Below are positions 6,548 through 15,109 of a stretch of DNA of 15,114 bases, piece by piece. The notes beneath the pieces are model-generated. The model ran no database searches. It worked only from the letters and a program-made list of their open reading frames with translations, and had not been told where the DNA came from. Made by a program: the position numbers and the translations under genes. Where the stretch lies: the NCBI GenBank assembly GCA_035412805.1, contig DAONVO010000053.1:1-15114 (forward strand). The letters run 5' to 3'. The stretch comes from DTU018 sp029550685. GTDB taxonomy: Bacteria > Bacillota > Syntrophomonadia > Syntrophomonadales > Syntrophomonadaceae. Position 1 is the first letter of the stretch, and the number at the start of each line of letters is the position of its first letter.

Positions 6548-7576
6548 CTAAGCTAATATCTCGCTTACCGCAGCAGCGGTTTTCAGTATATCCTCGCGGC
6601 TTATCCAGTAATGGGTCACCATTCGGTACATTCCCTGCTCAGGAGCATTGATCTTTATTCCCCTGTCCAGCAGGGGCTTGCTGAGAGGGTCTCCCTCTCT
6701 ATCCAGACTGAAAAACACCATATTAATATGTACATCATCTCTTTTGACCTCTACGCCGGGTATTTCAGCCAGTTCATCCGCCAACAGCAGGGCATTTTCA
6801 TGATCTTCGGGCAGTCTCAGGCGCATGGTCTGCAGGGCAATCAGTCCGGCGGCTGCTAAAAAGCCGGCCTGTCTTAATCCCCCGCCCATAAGCTTGCGTT
6901 TTTTTCGAGCAGCATTTATCCAGTCGGCCTTCCCTAATACCAGTGACCCAACAGGGGCGCAGAGTCCCTTGGACAGGGCTATCATAACCGAATCTGCATA
7001 AGCCGCTATTTCCCGGGCTTCTACTCCCAAATAAGCTGCAGCATTAAAAATGCGGGCCCCGTCCAGATGAACCGGTATACGATGCAGCTGAGCCAGTTCG
7101 TATACCTTCTTCATCTCTTCCAGGGGTACAACCCGGCCATTGGAATGGGCATTTTCCAGACAGATAAGGCTTGTCTCCGGATAATGAATGTCACCCACCG
7201 GGCGAATACGCTCGGCTATACTCTCAGCTTCCAATACTCCTTTATTGCTGGGTATGGTTCTTAGCTGAACACCGGCAATTACTGAGGCAGCCCCTGCTTC
7301 ATGCTGGACAATGTGACAGTCTTCACCCAAAATAACTTCACTGCCCCGCGGGCAGTGGGTAAACAGGGCTAACTGGTTGCCAAAAGTACCGCTGGGCACA
7401 AATAGAGCAGCTTCTTTTCCTAATAAATCTGCGGCTGCTTTCTCCAACTCCTGGATGGTGGGATCCTCGCCATATACATCATCACCTACCGCTGCCGCTC
7501 GCATAGCTTCACGCATTTCGTCAGTAGGCTGGGTAACCGTATCACTGCGCAGATCAATCCAGTCCAAGTACTTCAT
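6548..7576 (-). CDS. ltaE: Low-specificity L-threonine aldolase (PLP enzyme)
   Basis: Fold-type I PLP enzyme that cleaves L-threonine or allo-threonine to glycine and acetaldehyde. The protein is 342 aa, close to the usual length of about 335-345. It opens with the family signature DLRSDTVTQPT, followed by VGDDVYGEDPT, FVPSGTFGNQLAL, HLDGARIFNAA and SVMIALSKGLCAPVGS. The lysine of that last motif, K203, is the expected Schiff-base residue. It begins 22 bp after the lonA stop, so it is probably co-transcribed with lonA. The GAGGAG ribosome site directly abuts the ATG at 7576; an in-frame TTG at 7567, 9 nt from GAGGAG, is the alternative start and would give MDWIDLRSDTVTQ. This gene is not normally part of the lon-engB block. 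Substrate stereochemistry is not readable from sequence. Confidence 0.9.
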   Translation of the reverse strand: MKYLDWIDLRSDTVTQPTDEMREAMRAAAVGDDVYGEDPTIQELEKAAADLLGKEAALFVPSGTFGNQLALFTHCPRGSEVILGEDCHIVQHEAGAASVIAGVQLRTIPSNKGVLEAESIAERIRPVGDIHYPETSLICLENAHSNGRVVPLEEMKKVYELAQLHRIPVHLDGARIFNAAAYLGVEAREIAAYADSVMIALSKGLCAPVGSLVLGKADWINAARKKRKLMGGGLRQAGFLAAAGLIALQTMRLRLPEDHENALLLADELAEIPGVEVKRDDVHINMVFFSLDREGDPLSKPLLDRGIKINAPEQGMYRMVTHYWISREDILKTAAAVSEILA

Positions 7577-7598
7577 CTCCTCATCCGCATTAGCTGCC

Positions 7599-9923
7599 TT
7601 ATTGGCTGATCAGGGTTTCTTTCAGCACCTCATCCATATGCGCAACCGGGATAAATTTTATTTTACGCCGGACATTGGCTGGTATATCTACCAGATCCTT
7701 CTGGTTGTCAATAGGCATGATTACTGTATCGATACCAGCCCGGTGAGCAGCCAGAACCTTTTCCTTCAAGCCGCCAATGGGCAGGACCCGACCACGCAAC
7801 GTTATCTCGCCGGTCATGGCTACATCCTTGCGGACCAGTTTTCCCGACATAGCCGAAGCTAAGGCGGTGGCTATCGTAATCCCGGCGGACGGGCCATCTT
7901 TGGGGATAGCGCCTTCCGGCACATGTAAATGGATATCATAATTTTCACGGATGTCCTCAGGTATGCCCAGTTCATCAGCCCGGGAACGTACATAGGTCAG
8001 GGCGGCCTGGGCCGATTCTTTCATAACATCACCCAGCTTACCGGTTAAAGTCAAATTACCTTTACCTTTCAGCAGGGCCACTTCTATGGAAAGAATATCT
8101 CCCCCTACTTCAGTCCATGCCAATCCGGTAGCCACACCTACCTGGTGTTCTTTTTCCGCTACTCCAAAACGATAACGGGGTATGCCCAGGTACTTGCCCA
8201 GGTTGCCCGCATTAACACTCACCATAGTGCGGGGATCATCTACCACCTGGCGGGCAACTTTGCGGCACACAGAGGCAATCTCTCTTTCCAAACTTCTTAC
8301 CCCGGCTTCCCGGGTGTACTCACGGATAATTTTGCGGACAGCTCCCTCGGAAAAGGTGATATGGTGTTCACGTAACCCGTGTTCCTTGATCTGCTTGGGA
8401 ATCAAGTGATCCATGGCTATGTGTACCTTATCTTCCTCGGTGTAACCGCTGATTTCGATTACCTCCATACGGTCCAGGAGAGGTTTGGGTATGGTATGAG
8501 TAGAATTAGCTGTAGTTATGAACATTACCTTGGAAAGATCGAAAGCCGTTTCCAAATAATGATCGCTAAAAGTGGAATTCTGTTCCGGATCCAAAACCTC
8601 CAACAATGCTGAAGCAGGATCTCCGCGAAAATCCATGGTCATTTTATCTATTTCATCCAATAAGAATACCGGATTTCGTGAACCGGCCTGTTTTATGCAC
8701 TGTAATACACGGCCTGGCATAGAACCTACATAAGTACGCCGGTGTCCTCTGATTTCTGCTTCATCACGGATTCCCCCCAGTGACATGCGCACAAATTTGC
8801 GATTCAGCGAGCGGGCCACTGACTTGCCCAAAGAAGTTTTGCCCACCCCGGGAGGCCCTACCAGGCACAGAATGGGTCCTTTCATCTTTTTAGCCAGTTT
8901 GCGGATAGCCAGGTATTCTAGAATACGCTCTTTGGGTTTTTCCAGTCCATAATGATCCTCGTCAAGAATCTTTTCTGCCATTTTTAAATCCAGACGATCT
9001 TTGGTCTCTACTGACCAGGGCAAGGCCAAAAGCCAATCCAGGTAGTTGCGGACTACCACCGCTTCAGCTACCATGGGCGGCATTTTCTCCAAACGTTCTA
9101 ATTCTTTATAAGCCTTTTCATAAGCTTCCTTAGGAAGTTTGGCATTATTTATGCGTTCTTTTAATTCCTCAACTTCGGCCACCCGCTCGTCTTTGTCTCC
9201 TAATTCCTTTTGAATGGCTTTCATCTGCTCACGCAAGTAGTATTCCTTCTGGGTTTTCTCCATTTGCTTGCGTACCCGGATATTTATCTTGCGTTCCAGT
9301 TCCAGGACTTCCATTTCCTTGGCCAGCAACTCGCATAAAATATCCAGGCGTTCGGCTATGTTCCTGGCTTCCAAAACTCTTTGCTTTTCCTGAATACGCA
9401 GGGAAAGATGGGAAGCGATAACATCTGCCAAACGACCGGGTTCTTCTATAGCCACCACGGAAACTACCGTTTCCGGAGGTATTTTCTTACTCAGCCGTAC
9501 ATACTGTTCAAACTCGGAAATCAATGCCCGCATGAGAGCATCCAGTTCCGGGGTTTTTTGCACCTTGTCTTCCTTAAATTCTTCGATCTGAACCTGCATA
9601 TGAGGATCGGTAAATATAAACTGCTTTATCTCCGCCCGGTACAAACCTTCTACCAGTACCCGCATAGTACCTCCGGGCATTTTTAAAATCTGGCGTATCT
9701 CGGCTACCGTACCGGCCGTATATATATCATCTACTTCCGGTTCATCAGTCTGAGCTTCTTTCTGAGTGGCCAGAAATATCTCTTTTGTATTCATCATGGC
9801 CTCTTCAATGGCATTAATAGACTTTTTCCTTCCTACATCCAGATGAATAACCATGTACGGAAAAACAAGTACCCCACGAAGAGGCAGCATAGGAATCTCG
9901 CGGTAGGTGGTCTGGTTCTCCAT
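7599..9923 (-). CDS. lon: ATP-dependent protease LonA
   Basis: Cytoplasmic ATP-dependent serine protease that degrades damaged and specific regulatory proteins. From the ATG at 9923 it has 774 aa, typical of LonA. The N-terminal LON substrate domain starts at IPMLPLRGVLVFPYMVIHL (about 10-28), followed by a long coiled-coil region. The AAA+ domain has Walker A GPPGVGKTS (356-364) and Walker B VFLLDEIDKM. The protease domain has the Ser-Lys dyad S679 (in KDGPSAG) and K722 (in GLKEKVLAAHRAG), identical to E. coli Lon numbering. I chose this start over the frame's first ATG at 10004 because TTGGAGGTGT lies just upstream and the product then begins like other Lon proteins; the longer form would also run into lonB. 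The lonB-lon gap is 31 bp, so they probably share a transcript. Confidence 0.97.
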   Translation of the reverse strand: MENQTTYREIPMLPLRGVLVFPYMVIHLDVGRKKSINAIEEAMMNTKEIFLATQKEAQTDEPEVDDIYTAGTVAEIRQILKMPGGTMRVLVEGLYRAEIKQFIFTDPHMQVQIEEFKEDKVQKTPELDALMRALISEFEQYVRLSKKIPPETVVSVVAIEEPGRLADVIASHLSLRIQEKQRVLEARNIAERLDILCELLAKEMEVLELERKINIRVRKQMEKTQKEYYLREQMKAIQKELGDKDERVAEVEELKERINNAKLPKEAYEKAYKELERLEKMPPMVAEAVVVRNYLDWLLALPWSVETKDRLDLKMAEKILDEDHYGLEKPKERILEYLAIRKLAKKMKGPILCLVGPPGVGKTSLGKSVARSLNRKFVRMSLGGIRDEAEIRGHRRTYVGSMPGRVLQCIKQAGSRNPVFLLDEIDKMTMDFRGDPASALLEVLDPEQNSTFSDHYLETAFDLSKVMFITTANSTHTIPKPLLDRMEVIEISGYTEEDKVHIAMDHLIPKQIKEHGLREHHITFSEGAVRKIIREYTREAGVRSLEREIASVCRKVARQVVDDPRTMVSVNAGNLGKYLGIPRYRFGVAEKEHQVGVATGLAWTEVGGDILSIEVALLKGKGNLTLTGKLGDVMKESAQAALTYVRSRADELGIPEDIRENYDIHLHVPEGAIPKDGPSAGITIATALASAMSGKLVRKDVAMTGEITLRGRVLPIGGLKEKVLAAHRAGIDTVIMPIDNQKDLVDIPANVRRKIKFIPVAHMDEVLKETLISQ

Positions 9924-9954
9924 TTTTCTAACACCTCCAAGCAAATCCATTCTA

Positions 9955-11673
9955 CTATATGTCGTTATCCGGCGCAATAAGGCCTCCCATGTGCTTAGGC
10001 CCATGCCACGGGTATCTTCCGTTATGGGCAGTTTTCTTCTTCACCTCACCCACCAAGGCCCGGTTTAATACTTCGTCCAGGCTTCTCACAGCTATAATTT
10101 CTACATCGTCTATGCTATCCAGGGTGGCCATCCAATTATCGGCGGGAATAATAATACGCTTGATACCAGCTCGCCGGGCAGCGTCAATTTTGCTTAAGAT
10201 ACCTCCAACCGGCCGAACCATACCCTGAACTGACAGTTCCCCGGTCATGGCCAGGAGATTATCCACCGGTTGATTGGTAATGGACGAGTATACGGCAGTC
10301 GCCATGCTGATTCCTGCTGATGGCCCATCTACAGGAATTCCGCCGGGGAAGTTTAAATGAATGTCATAGTTGCGAGTATTAATTCCATAGCAAGAGCGCA
10401 GCACCGTCAGCACGTTTTCTACTGCACCTTTGGCCATACTTTTCCGGGTATAGCTGTGACCTGCTCCACCTACCTGTTCTTCTTCGATGACTCCAGTTAC
10501 GGTCCAGGTTCCCTTTCCTGCAGCCGTGGGAATACTGGTAGCTTCTACTTCAATAATAGTACCAGCCGTTGCTCCATAAACCGCTAATCCGTAAACCACT
10601 CCCACCGTAGGCCGTTCTTTGGGTTTTATGTCCGGGCGGGGAGAGAAACGGCCATTATTCAGGACTTTCTCCACTATTGCCCTGGTAATCCGTGATTGCA
10701 TATCCATCTGTGCTATCCCAGCAGCAAGCTGCACCATATTAACCGCTTCCCGGCCATTGGAGGCAAACCGGGTTATTTCCGCCAGAGCGTCATCTTCAAT
10801 TTCAAAATGCAGCCGCTCCAGGGCATTAAGGACTATACGCTGGATATCTTCCTTTTCCAGCGGCTTGAAGAATATCTCCAGGCAGCGGGACCTCAGCGCC
10901 GGAGGCAATTCTTCCGGGTTTCGGGTGGTGGCCCCCACCAGCCGGAAATCAGCGGGAAGCCCATTTAAGAAAATATCATGAATATGAGCGGGGATATTGC
11001 GGTCATTTTCGTTATAATAAGCACTTTCCAAGAGCACTTTGCGATCTTCTAACACCTTCAACAATTTATTCATTTGCATGGGATGCAGTTCACCAATCTC
11101 ATCGATAAACAGTATTCCGCCATGAGCTTTGGTACAAGCGCCCGGTTTGGGCTGGGGAATTCCGGCTGAACCCATGGCTCCAGCACCCTGGTAAATAGGA
11201 TCATGCACTGATCCGATCAGCGGGTCGGCAATGTTGCGTTCATCAAAGCGCATTATGGTAGCATCAACTTCTACGAATTTGGAATCCGCTGTGAATGGTG
11301 ACCAAGGATTGGCCTTGGCTTCTTCCAACACCAGACGAGCCGCCGCCGTTTTTCCCACTCCCGGCGGACCATAAATAATAACATGCTGGGGATTAACACC
11401 GCACAAGGCCGAACGCAGCATGTCAATCCCTTCACTCTGCCCTACCACATCCTTGAGACTGGTGGGCCGGGTCAGACTGGACAAAGGCTCGCTGAGTTTT
11501 ATATTGCGCATTTGTTTGAGTTTAAAGGTTTCCTTTTCCGACTCCCTAAACATTACGTTTTTTTTGCTCTGCTGGCCTTTAAGCAGATTCCAGAAGTATA
11601 AGCCGATGATAACGGCAAAAATGAACTGAACAATATAGAGAATGCCGCCATACTGCAGGAATAAATCATTCAT
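9955..11673 (-). CDS. lonB: Membrane-anchored ATP-dependent protease LonB
   Basis: A 572-aa Lon of the Bacillota LonB type, lacking the large N-terminal LON domain. A hydrophobic segment (about residues 9-28, GGILYIVQFIFAVIIGLYFW) would anchor it in the membrane. The AAA+ domain has Walker A GPPGVGKT (102-109) and Walker B ILFIDEIGEL, and the protease domain has the dyad S452 (in VDGPSAG) and K495 (in ILSKIDAARRAG). The 43-residue Ser-Lys spacing equals that of LonA. In B. subtilis lonB lies next to lonA and is expressed in the forespore under sigma-F; I could not identify a sporulation promoter here. The ribosome site is weak: AAAGGA is about 12 nt before the ATG. A terminator upstream (11752-11779) separates it from clpX, so it needs its own promoter in 11674-11750, not clearly identified. 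Confidence 0.95.
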   Translation of the reverse strand: MNDLFLQYGGILYIVQFIFAVIIGLYFWNLLKGQQSKKNVMFRESEKETFKLKQMRNIKLSEPLSSLTRPTSLKDVVGQSEGIDMLRSALCGVNPQHVIIYGPPGVGKTAAARLVLEEAKANPWSPFTADSKFVEVDATIMRFDERNIADPLIGSVHDPIYQGAGAMGSAGIPQPKPGACTKAHGGILFIDEIGELHPMQMNKLLKVLEDRKVLLESAYYNENDRNIPAHIHDIFLNGLPADFRLVGATTRNPEELPPALRSRCLEIFFKPLEKEDIQRIVLNALERLHFEIEDDALAEITRFASNGREAVNMVQLAAGIAQMDMQSRITRAIVEKVLNNGRFSPRPDIKPKERPTVGVVYGLAVYGATAGTIIEVEATSIPTAAGKGTWTVTGVIEEEQVGGAGHSYTRKSMAKGAVENVLTVLRSCYGINTRNYDIHLNFPGGIPVDGPSAGISMATAVYSSITNQPVDNLLAMTGELSVQGMVRPVGGILSKIDAARRAGIKRIIIPADNWMATLDSIDDVEIIAVRSLDEVLNRALVGEVKKKTAHNGRYPWHGPKHMGGLIAPDNDI

Positions 11674-11751
11674 AACCGCAACTTTTCCTTTCTATCATAC
11701 TGCACCTATTATTCCCGCGGCATCTGCATAGAATGAAAGTTTACAAGCAGT

Positions 11752-11779
11752 AAAAAAAGGTAGCTTCCGCTACCTTTTT
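11752..11779 (-). terminator. Rho-independent terminator after clpX
   Basis: GGTAGC and GCTACC form a perfect 6-bp stem with a 4-nt loop, extended by A-T pairs (AAAAAGGTAGC / GCTACCTTTTT). On the minus strand the stem is followed by seven T residues, as an intrinsic terminator requires. It lies 28 bp past the clpX stop and ends the tig-clpP-clpX transcript before lonB. A shorter T-run on the plus strand makes it potentially bidirectional, but no plus-strand gene enters from the left here. Confidence 0.9.
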
Positions 11780-11807
11780 CCTGTTTAGTATGCATTTGTG
11801 ATGTTGC

Positions 11808-13058
11808 CTAATTGACCCGGCGTTTGGCATCTACCGTTACCAACAGCGGTTTTTCCTTCTTGAGAATAACATCTTTAGTAATCACAACTTTGGTTACATC
11901 CATGCGAGAAGGAACTTCGTACATGACATCCAGCATAATATCCTCAATTATAGCTCTTAAGCCCCGGGCTCCCGTATTGCGGCGCATGGCTTCCTCAGCT
12001 ACCGCCTGGAGAGCATCGTCGGTAAATTCTAAATCTACTCCATCCAGTTCAAATAGTTTTTTATACTGTTTGACCAGAGCGTTCTTAGGTTCTGTCAGTA
12101 TACTCACTAGCGCATCAATGTCTAACGCATCCAGAGTAACTATGATGGGCACCCGGCCCACAAACTCAGGAATGAGTCCATAACGCAGCAAATCCTGAGG
12201 CAGTATCATATTCAAAATTTCACCAATGCTCTTTTCGCTCTTGGTCTTGATATCAGCTCCAAAGCCCATCACTTTTTGATTGACGCGGTTTTGAATAATC
12301 TTGTCAATACCTTCAAAGGCCCCGCCGCATATAAACAGAATATTGCTGGTATCTATTTGGATAAACTCCTGATGCGGGTGCTTGCGTCCACCCTGAGGCG
12401 GTACACTGGCTACAGTTCCCTCCAGGATCTTCAACAGAGCCTGCTGCACCCCTTCACCGGAAACATCCCTGGTTATGCTGGGATTATCTGTCTTGCGGGC
12501 TATTTTATCGATCTCGTCAATATAGACTATACCCTTTTCGGCCTTTTCGATATCGTAATCTGCAGCCTGAATTAACTTCAGCAGGATGTTTTCTACGTCT
12601 TCACCCACATAGCCAGCCTCAGTCAATGACGTGGCATCTGCAATAGCAAAAGGAACATTTAATATCCGGGCCAGGGTTTGGGCCAGCAAGGTTTTACCAC
12701 TGCCGGTAGGCCCCAACATCATAATATTGCTCTTTTGCAGTTCCACATCATCCAATTTCGTGCCCAGGTTGATACGCTTGTAATGATTATATACAGCAAC
12801 CGCCAGTGCCTTTTTGGCCCGGTCCTGGCTAATTACGTATTCATCCAGTATTTCGCGAATCTCTTGGGGTTTAGGAATGTCTCCCAGTTCAAACCCCAGA
12901 TCATCGGCCAGTTCTTCTTCAATTATTTCATTGCACAGCTCAATGCACTCATCACAAATATAAACACCCGGTCCAGCTACCAGCTTTTTAACCTGGTCTT
13001 GAGTTTTACCGCAGAAGGAACACTTCAGTTGTCCTTTTTCGTCCCCATATTTATGCAT
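11808..13058 (-). CDS. clpX: ATP-dependent Clp protease ATP-binding subunit ClpX
   Basis: AAA+ unfoldase that feeds substrates to ClpP. The protein is 416 aa, of normal length. The N-terminal zinc-binding domain has C13, C16, C35 and C38. Walker A is GPTGSGKT (116-123), the pore loop EAGYVGED follows, Walker B is VYIDEID (D181, E182), and a GGRKHPHQ segment matches the RKH pore loop. An MGFG segment (in NQKVMGFGADI) corresponds to the IGF-type loop that docks on ClpP. The ATG at 13058 follows AAAAGAGGTGA. It starts 25 bp after the clpP stop, so the two are co-transcribed, and a strong terminator follows the gene. Confidence 0.97.
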   Translation of the reverse strand: MHKYGDEKGQLKCSFCGKTQDQVKKLVAGPGVYICDECIELCNEIIEEELADDLGFELGDIPKPQEIREILDEYVISQDRAKKALAVAVYNHYKRINLGTKLDDVELQKSNIMMLGPTGSGKTLLAQTLARILNVPFAIADATSLTEAGYVGEDVENILLKLIQAADYDIEKAEKGIVYIDEIDKIARKTDNPSITRDVSGEGVQQALLKILEGTVASVPPQGGRKHPHQEFIQIDTSNILFICGGAFEGIDKIIQNRVNQKVMGFGADIKTKSEKSIGEILNMILPQDLLRYGLIPEFVGRVPIIVTLDALDIDALVSILTEPKNALVKQYKKLFELDGVDLEFTDDALQAVAEEAMRRNTGARGLRAIIEDIMLDVMYEVPSRMDVTKVVITKDVILKKEKPLLVTVDAKRRVN

Positions 13059-13083
13059 TCGTTCACCTCTTTTGACCTGAAAG

Positions 13084-13689
13084 CTACTTCTTGCTGGTTG
13101 ACTTCTTGGGCTGGGTCATTACCTCATCAATAATACCATATTCTTTAGCTTCCAATGCAGTCATAAAATAATCCCTATCTGTATCTTTCTTGATCTTCTC
13201 CAAGGGTTGCCCGGTGCGCTCCGCCAAAATTCTGTCTAAATTTTCTTTCATGGCCATAATCCGGCGAGCATGAATCTCTATGTCTACGGCCTGCCCCTGG
13301 GTGCCGCCCAAAGGCTGGTGGATCATGATTTCAGCATTGGGCAAAGCAAAGCGCTTCCCTTTCTGTCCAGCAGCTAGGAGGAATGCTCCCATACTGGCTG
13401 CCAGGCCAACACAGATAGTCGATACATCAGCCCGGATATGCTGCATGGTGTCATAAATAGCCAGGCCAGCACTTATAGATCCCCCGGGGCTATTTATATA
13501 AAGATTGATGTCTTTATCCGGATCTTCGGCTTCCAAAAATAGTAGTTGGGCAATTATCAGATTAGCCACGTTGTCATCAATAGCACTGCCTAGAAAAATG
13601 ATGCGATCTTTAAGCAAACGTGAATATATATCATAGGAACGTTCTCCCCGGTTAGTCTGTTCTACAACAATTGGTACTAAATAGGACAT
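13084..13689 (-). CDS. clpP: ATP-dependent Clp protease proteolytic subunit ClpP
   Basis: Serine peptidase forming the tetradecameric ClpP barrel. From the ATG at 13689 it has 201 aa. The catalytic triad is S99 (in GLAASMGAF), H124 (in EIMIHQPLGG) and D173 (in DTDRDYF), each one residue beyond the B. subtilis numbering. The frame opens three codons earlier with a GTG at 13698, but that GTG overlaps the AAGGGG ribosome site, whereas the ATG lies 8 nt from it and gives the usual MSYLVPIVVEQ start. The gene follows tig by 58 bp with no terminator between them. The C-terminal tail is lysine- and serine-rich and not otherwise notable. Confidence 0.97.
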   Translation of the reverse strand: MSYLVPIVVEQTNRGERSYDIYSRLLKDRIIFLGSAIDDNVANLIIAQLLFLEAEDPDKDINLYINSPGGSISAGLAIYDTMQHIRADVSTICVGLAASMGAFLLAAGQKGKRFALPNAEIMIHQPLGGTQGQAVDIEIHARRIMAMKENLDRILAERTGQPLEKIKKDTDRDYFMTALEAKEYGIIDEVMTQPKKSTSKK

Positions 13690-13747
13690 ATTTTTCACCC
13701 CTTATTAAAAAGCTATTCTTGATTACTATATCGTATTCTAATGTGAC

Positions 13748-15109
13748 TTACTCGTCACCTGTGGTTTCAGCTTCAGCATCTGCTTCTGCTTCAGCTTCAG
13801 CCTTGTTGATTTCTGAGGTATCATATTCCTCTATTTTGGCATGGTCTATTAAGTATTGTACTGCTTTATCCATTTTCACACTATATTCCAGGCTGTCCAT
13901 GATACCCGCCAGGTTCTGCTTGGCCTGTTCAGGATCAACCCCCATGCTCTTGGCTGCTTCTTCAATTTGCTTATTCATTTCTTCATCTGTAACTTCAATA
14001 CCTTTTTCTTCAACCAACTTTTCCAAAAGGAAATTCACTTTAACAGTTCTTTCCGCTTCCGGGCGCAAGTCGTTTTCTAATTCTTCCCGGTTGCTGGCGG
14101 TAAACTGGTAATACTGCTCCAGAGTCAATCCCTGAGAAGCCAAGCGCTGAGCAAACTGTTGCAGCATATGCTCGATTTGAGCGCGTACTACCGATTCAGC
14201 CAAAGGAATCTCAGTGGCTTTAATAGCTTTGTCCAGGACTTCCTGCTTGATCAATTCCTTCTTACGGGTTTCCATCACCAGAACTAGGTTGCTGCGTATA
14301 TCTTCGCGGAACTCAGCAAGAGTATCAAACTGGCTGACTTCCTGAGCAAATTCATCGTCCAGCTCTCTAAGTTTACGCGTTTCAATGCCCTTAACTGTCA
14401 CTTTGAACAATGCTTCCTTGCCAGCCAAGTCTTCGTTATGATATTCCTCCGGGAAAGTAACCTTGACTTCTTTTTCCTCGCCGGCCTTTACTCCTATCAG
14501 CTGATCCTCAAACCCAGGAATAAAGGTATTGGATCCTATTTCCAAGGAGTAATCTTGCCCGCTGCCGCCTTCGAATGCCTCACCATCAATATAACCGACA
14601 AAGTCTATGGTAAGTACATCACCTTTTTCTGCGGGTTCATCGGTCTTTTCTACCAGTTGAGCATATCGGGAGCGTATGTCTTCCAGACGATGGTCCACAT
14701 CTGTATCGGTTACCTGCATGCGTGGAACACGAACTTCCAGCCCTTCGATTTGGCCCAGTTCAATGTCTGGTTTAACCGCTACGCGCACTTTAACCTGTAC
14801 CGGTTGGCCGTCATCTATTTCCTGAATATCAAAATCCGGCTGAGCAATTGGCTCAATATTGAGTTCAGTTAATGCTTCCTCATAGGCAGCCGGAACTACA
14901 TATTCCAAAGCATCCTGGTAGAGAATCTCTTTACCAAAATGAGCCTCCAGCAGAGGGCGCGGAACTTTGCCCCGGCGAAAACCTGGAATACTCACCTGTT
15001 TTACCAGTTTGCGGTAGGCATAATCCAAACCTTGCTCAAACTTGTCGGGGGCTACTTCGATGGCTATGTAAGCCTCACTGTTTTCTATCTTTTCTAATAC
15101 GGCTCCCAT
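13748..15109 (-). CDS. tig: Trigger factor (ribosome-associated chaperone and prolyl isomerase)
   Basis: Chaperone that meets nascent chains at the ribosomal exit tunnel. The protein is 453 aa, slightly longer than the usual 425-440. The N-terminal domain carries the ribosome-docking signature GFRRGKVP (43-50). The FKBP-type prolyl isomerase domain spans about 163-245 (GDVLTIDFVGYIDGEAFEGG...), followed by the helical C-terminal chaperone domain. The excess length is an acidic tail, AEAEAEADAEAE (437-448), written by a hexamer repeat. The ATG at 15109 gives a normal family start, but only 5 bases upstream are visible, so the ribosome site and promoter are outside. It heads the tig-clpP-clpX run, a common arrangement linking folding and degradation of new proteins. 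Confidence 0.95.
   Translation of the reverse strand: MGAVLEKIENSEAYIAIEVAPDKFEQGLDYAYRKLVKQVSIPGFRRGKVPRPLLEAHFGKEILYQDALEYVVPAAYEEALTELNIEPIAQPDFDIQEIDDGQPVQVKVRVAVKPDIELGQIEGLEVRVPRMQVTDTDVDHRLEDIRSRYAQLVEKTDEPAEKGDVLTIDFVGYIDGEAFEGGSGQDYSLEIGSNTFIPGFEDQLIGVKAGEEKEVKVTFPEEYHNEDLAGKEALFKVTVKGIETRKLRELDDEFAQEVSQFDTLAEFREDIRSNLVLVMETRKKELIKQEVLDKAIKATEIPLAESVVRAQIEHMLQQFAQRLASQGLTLEQYYQFTASNREELENDLRPEAERTVKVNFLLEKLVEEKGIEVTDEEMNKQIEEAAKSMGVDPEQAKQNLAGIMDSLEYSVKMDKAVQYLIDHAKIEEYDTSEINKAEAEAEADAEAETTGDE
13766..13801. repeat. In-frame hexamer repeat at the tig 3' end
   Basis: Six tandem units of (T/A)TC(A/T)GC cover 36 bp: TTCAGC twice, ATCTGC, TTCTGC, then TTCAGC twice. Read as tig codons they encode alternating Ala-Glu (one Asp), residues 437-448. 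The length can change by slippage without breaking frame, so it may vary between strains. Confidence 0.8.

Noticed and set aside
9924..10004. N-terminal extension of LonA to an ATG at 10004
   Set aside because: It would overlap the lonB end. The ATG at 9923 has a strong ribosome site and gives the standard 774-aa protein.
13061..13077. CtsR-like heptamer pair just upstream of clpX (GGTCAAA-AGA-GGTGAAC on the minus strand)
   Set aside because: The second half matches only 5 of 7, the spacer differs from the usual one, the site overlaps the clpX ribosome-binding site, and it lies inside an operon with a 25-bp gap. Chance is more likely.
13671..14111. Plus-strand open frame with a Ser-Ala repeat, opposite tig
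   Set aside because: It is the antisense reading of the tig hexamer repeat and a well-supported gene, with no ribosome site of its own.
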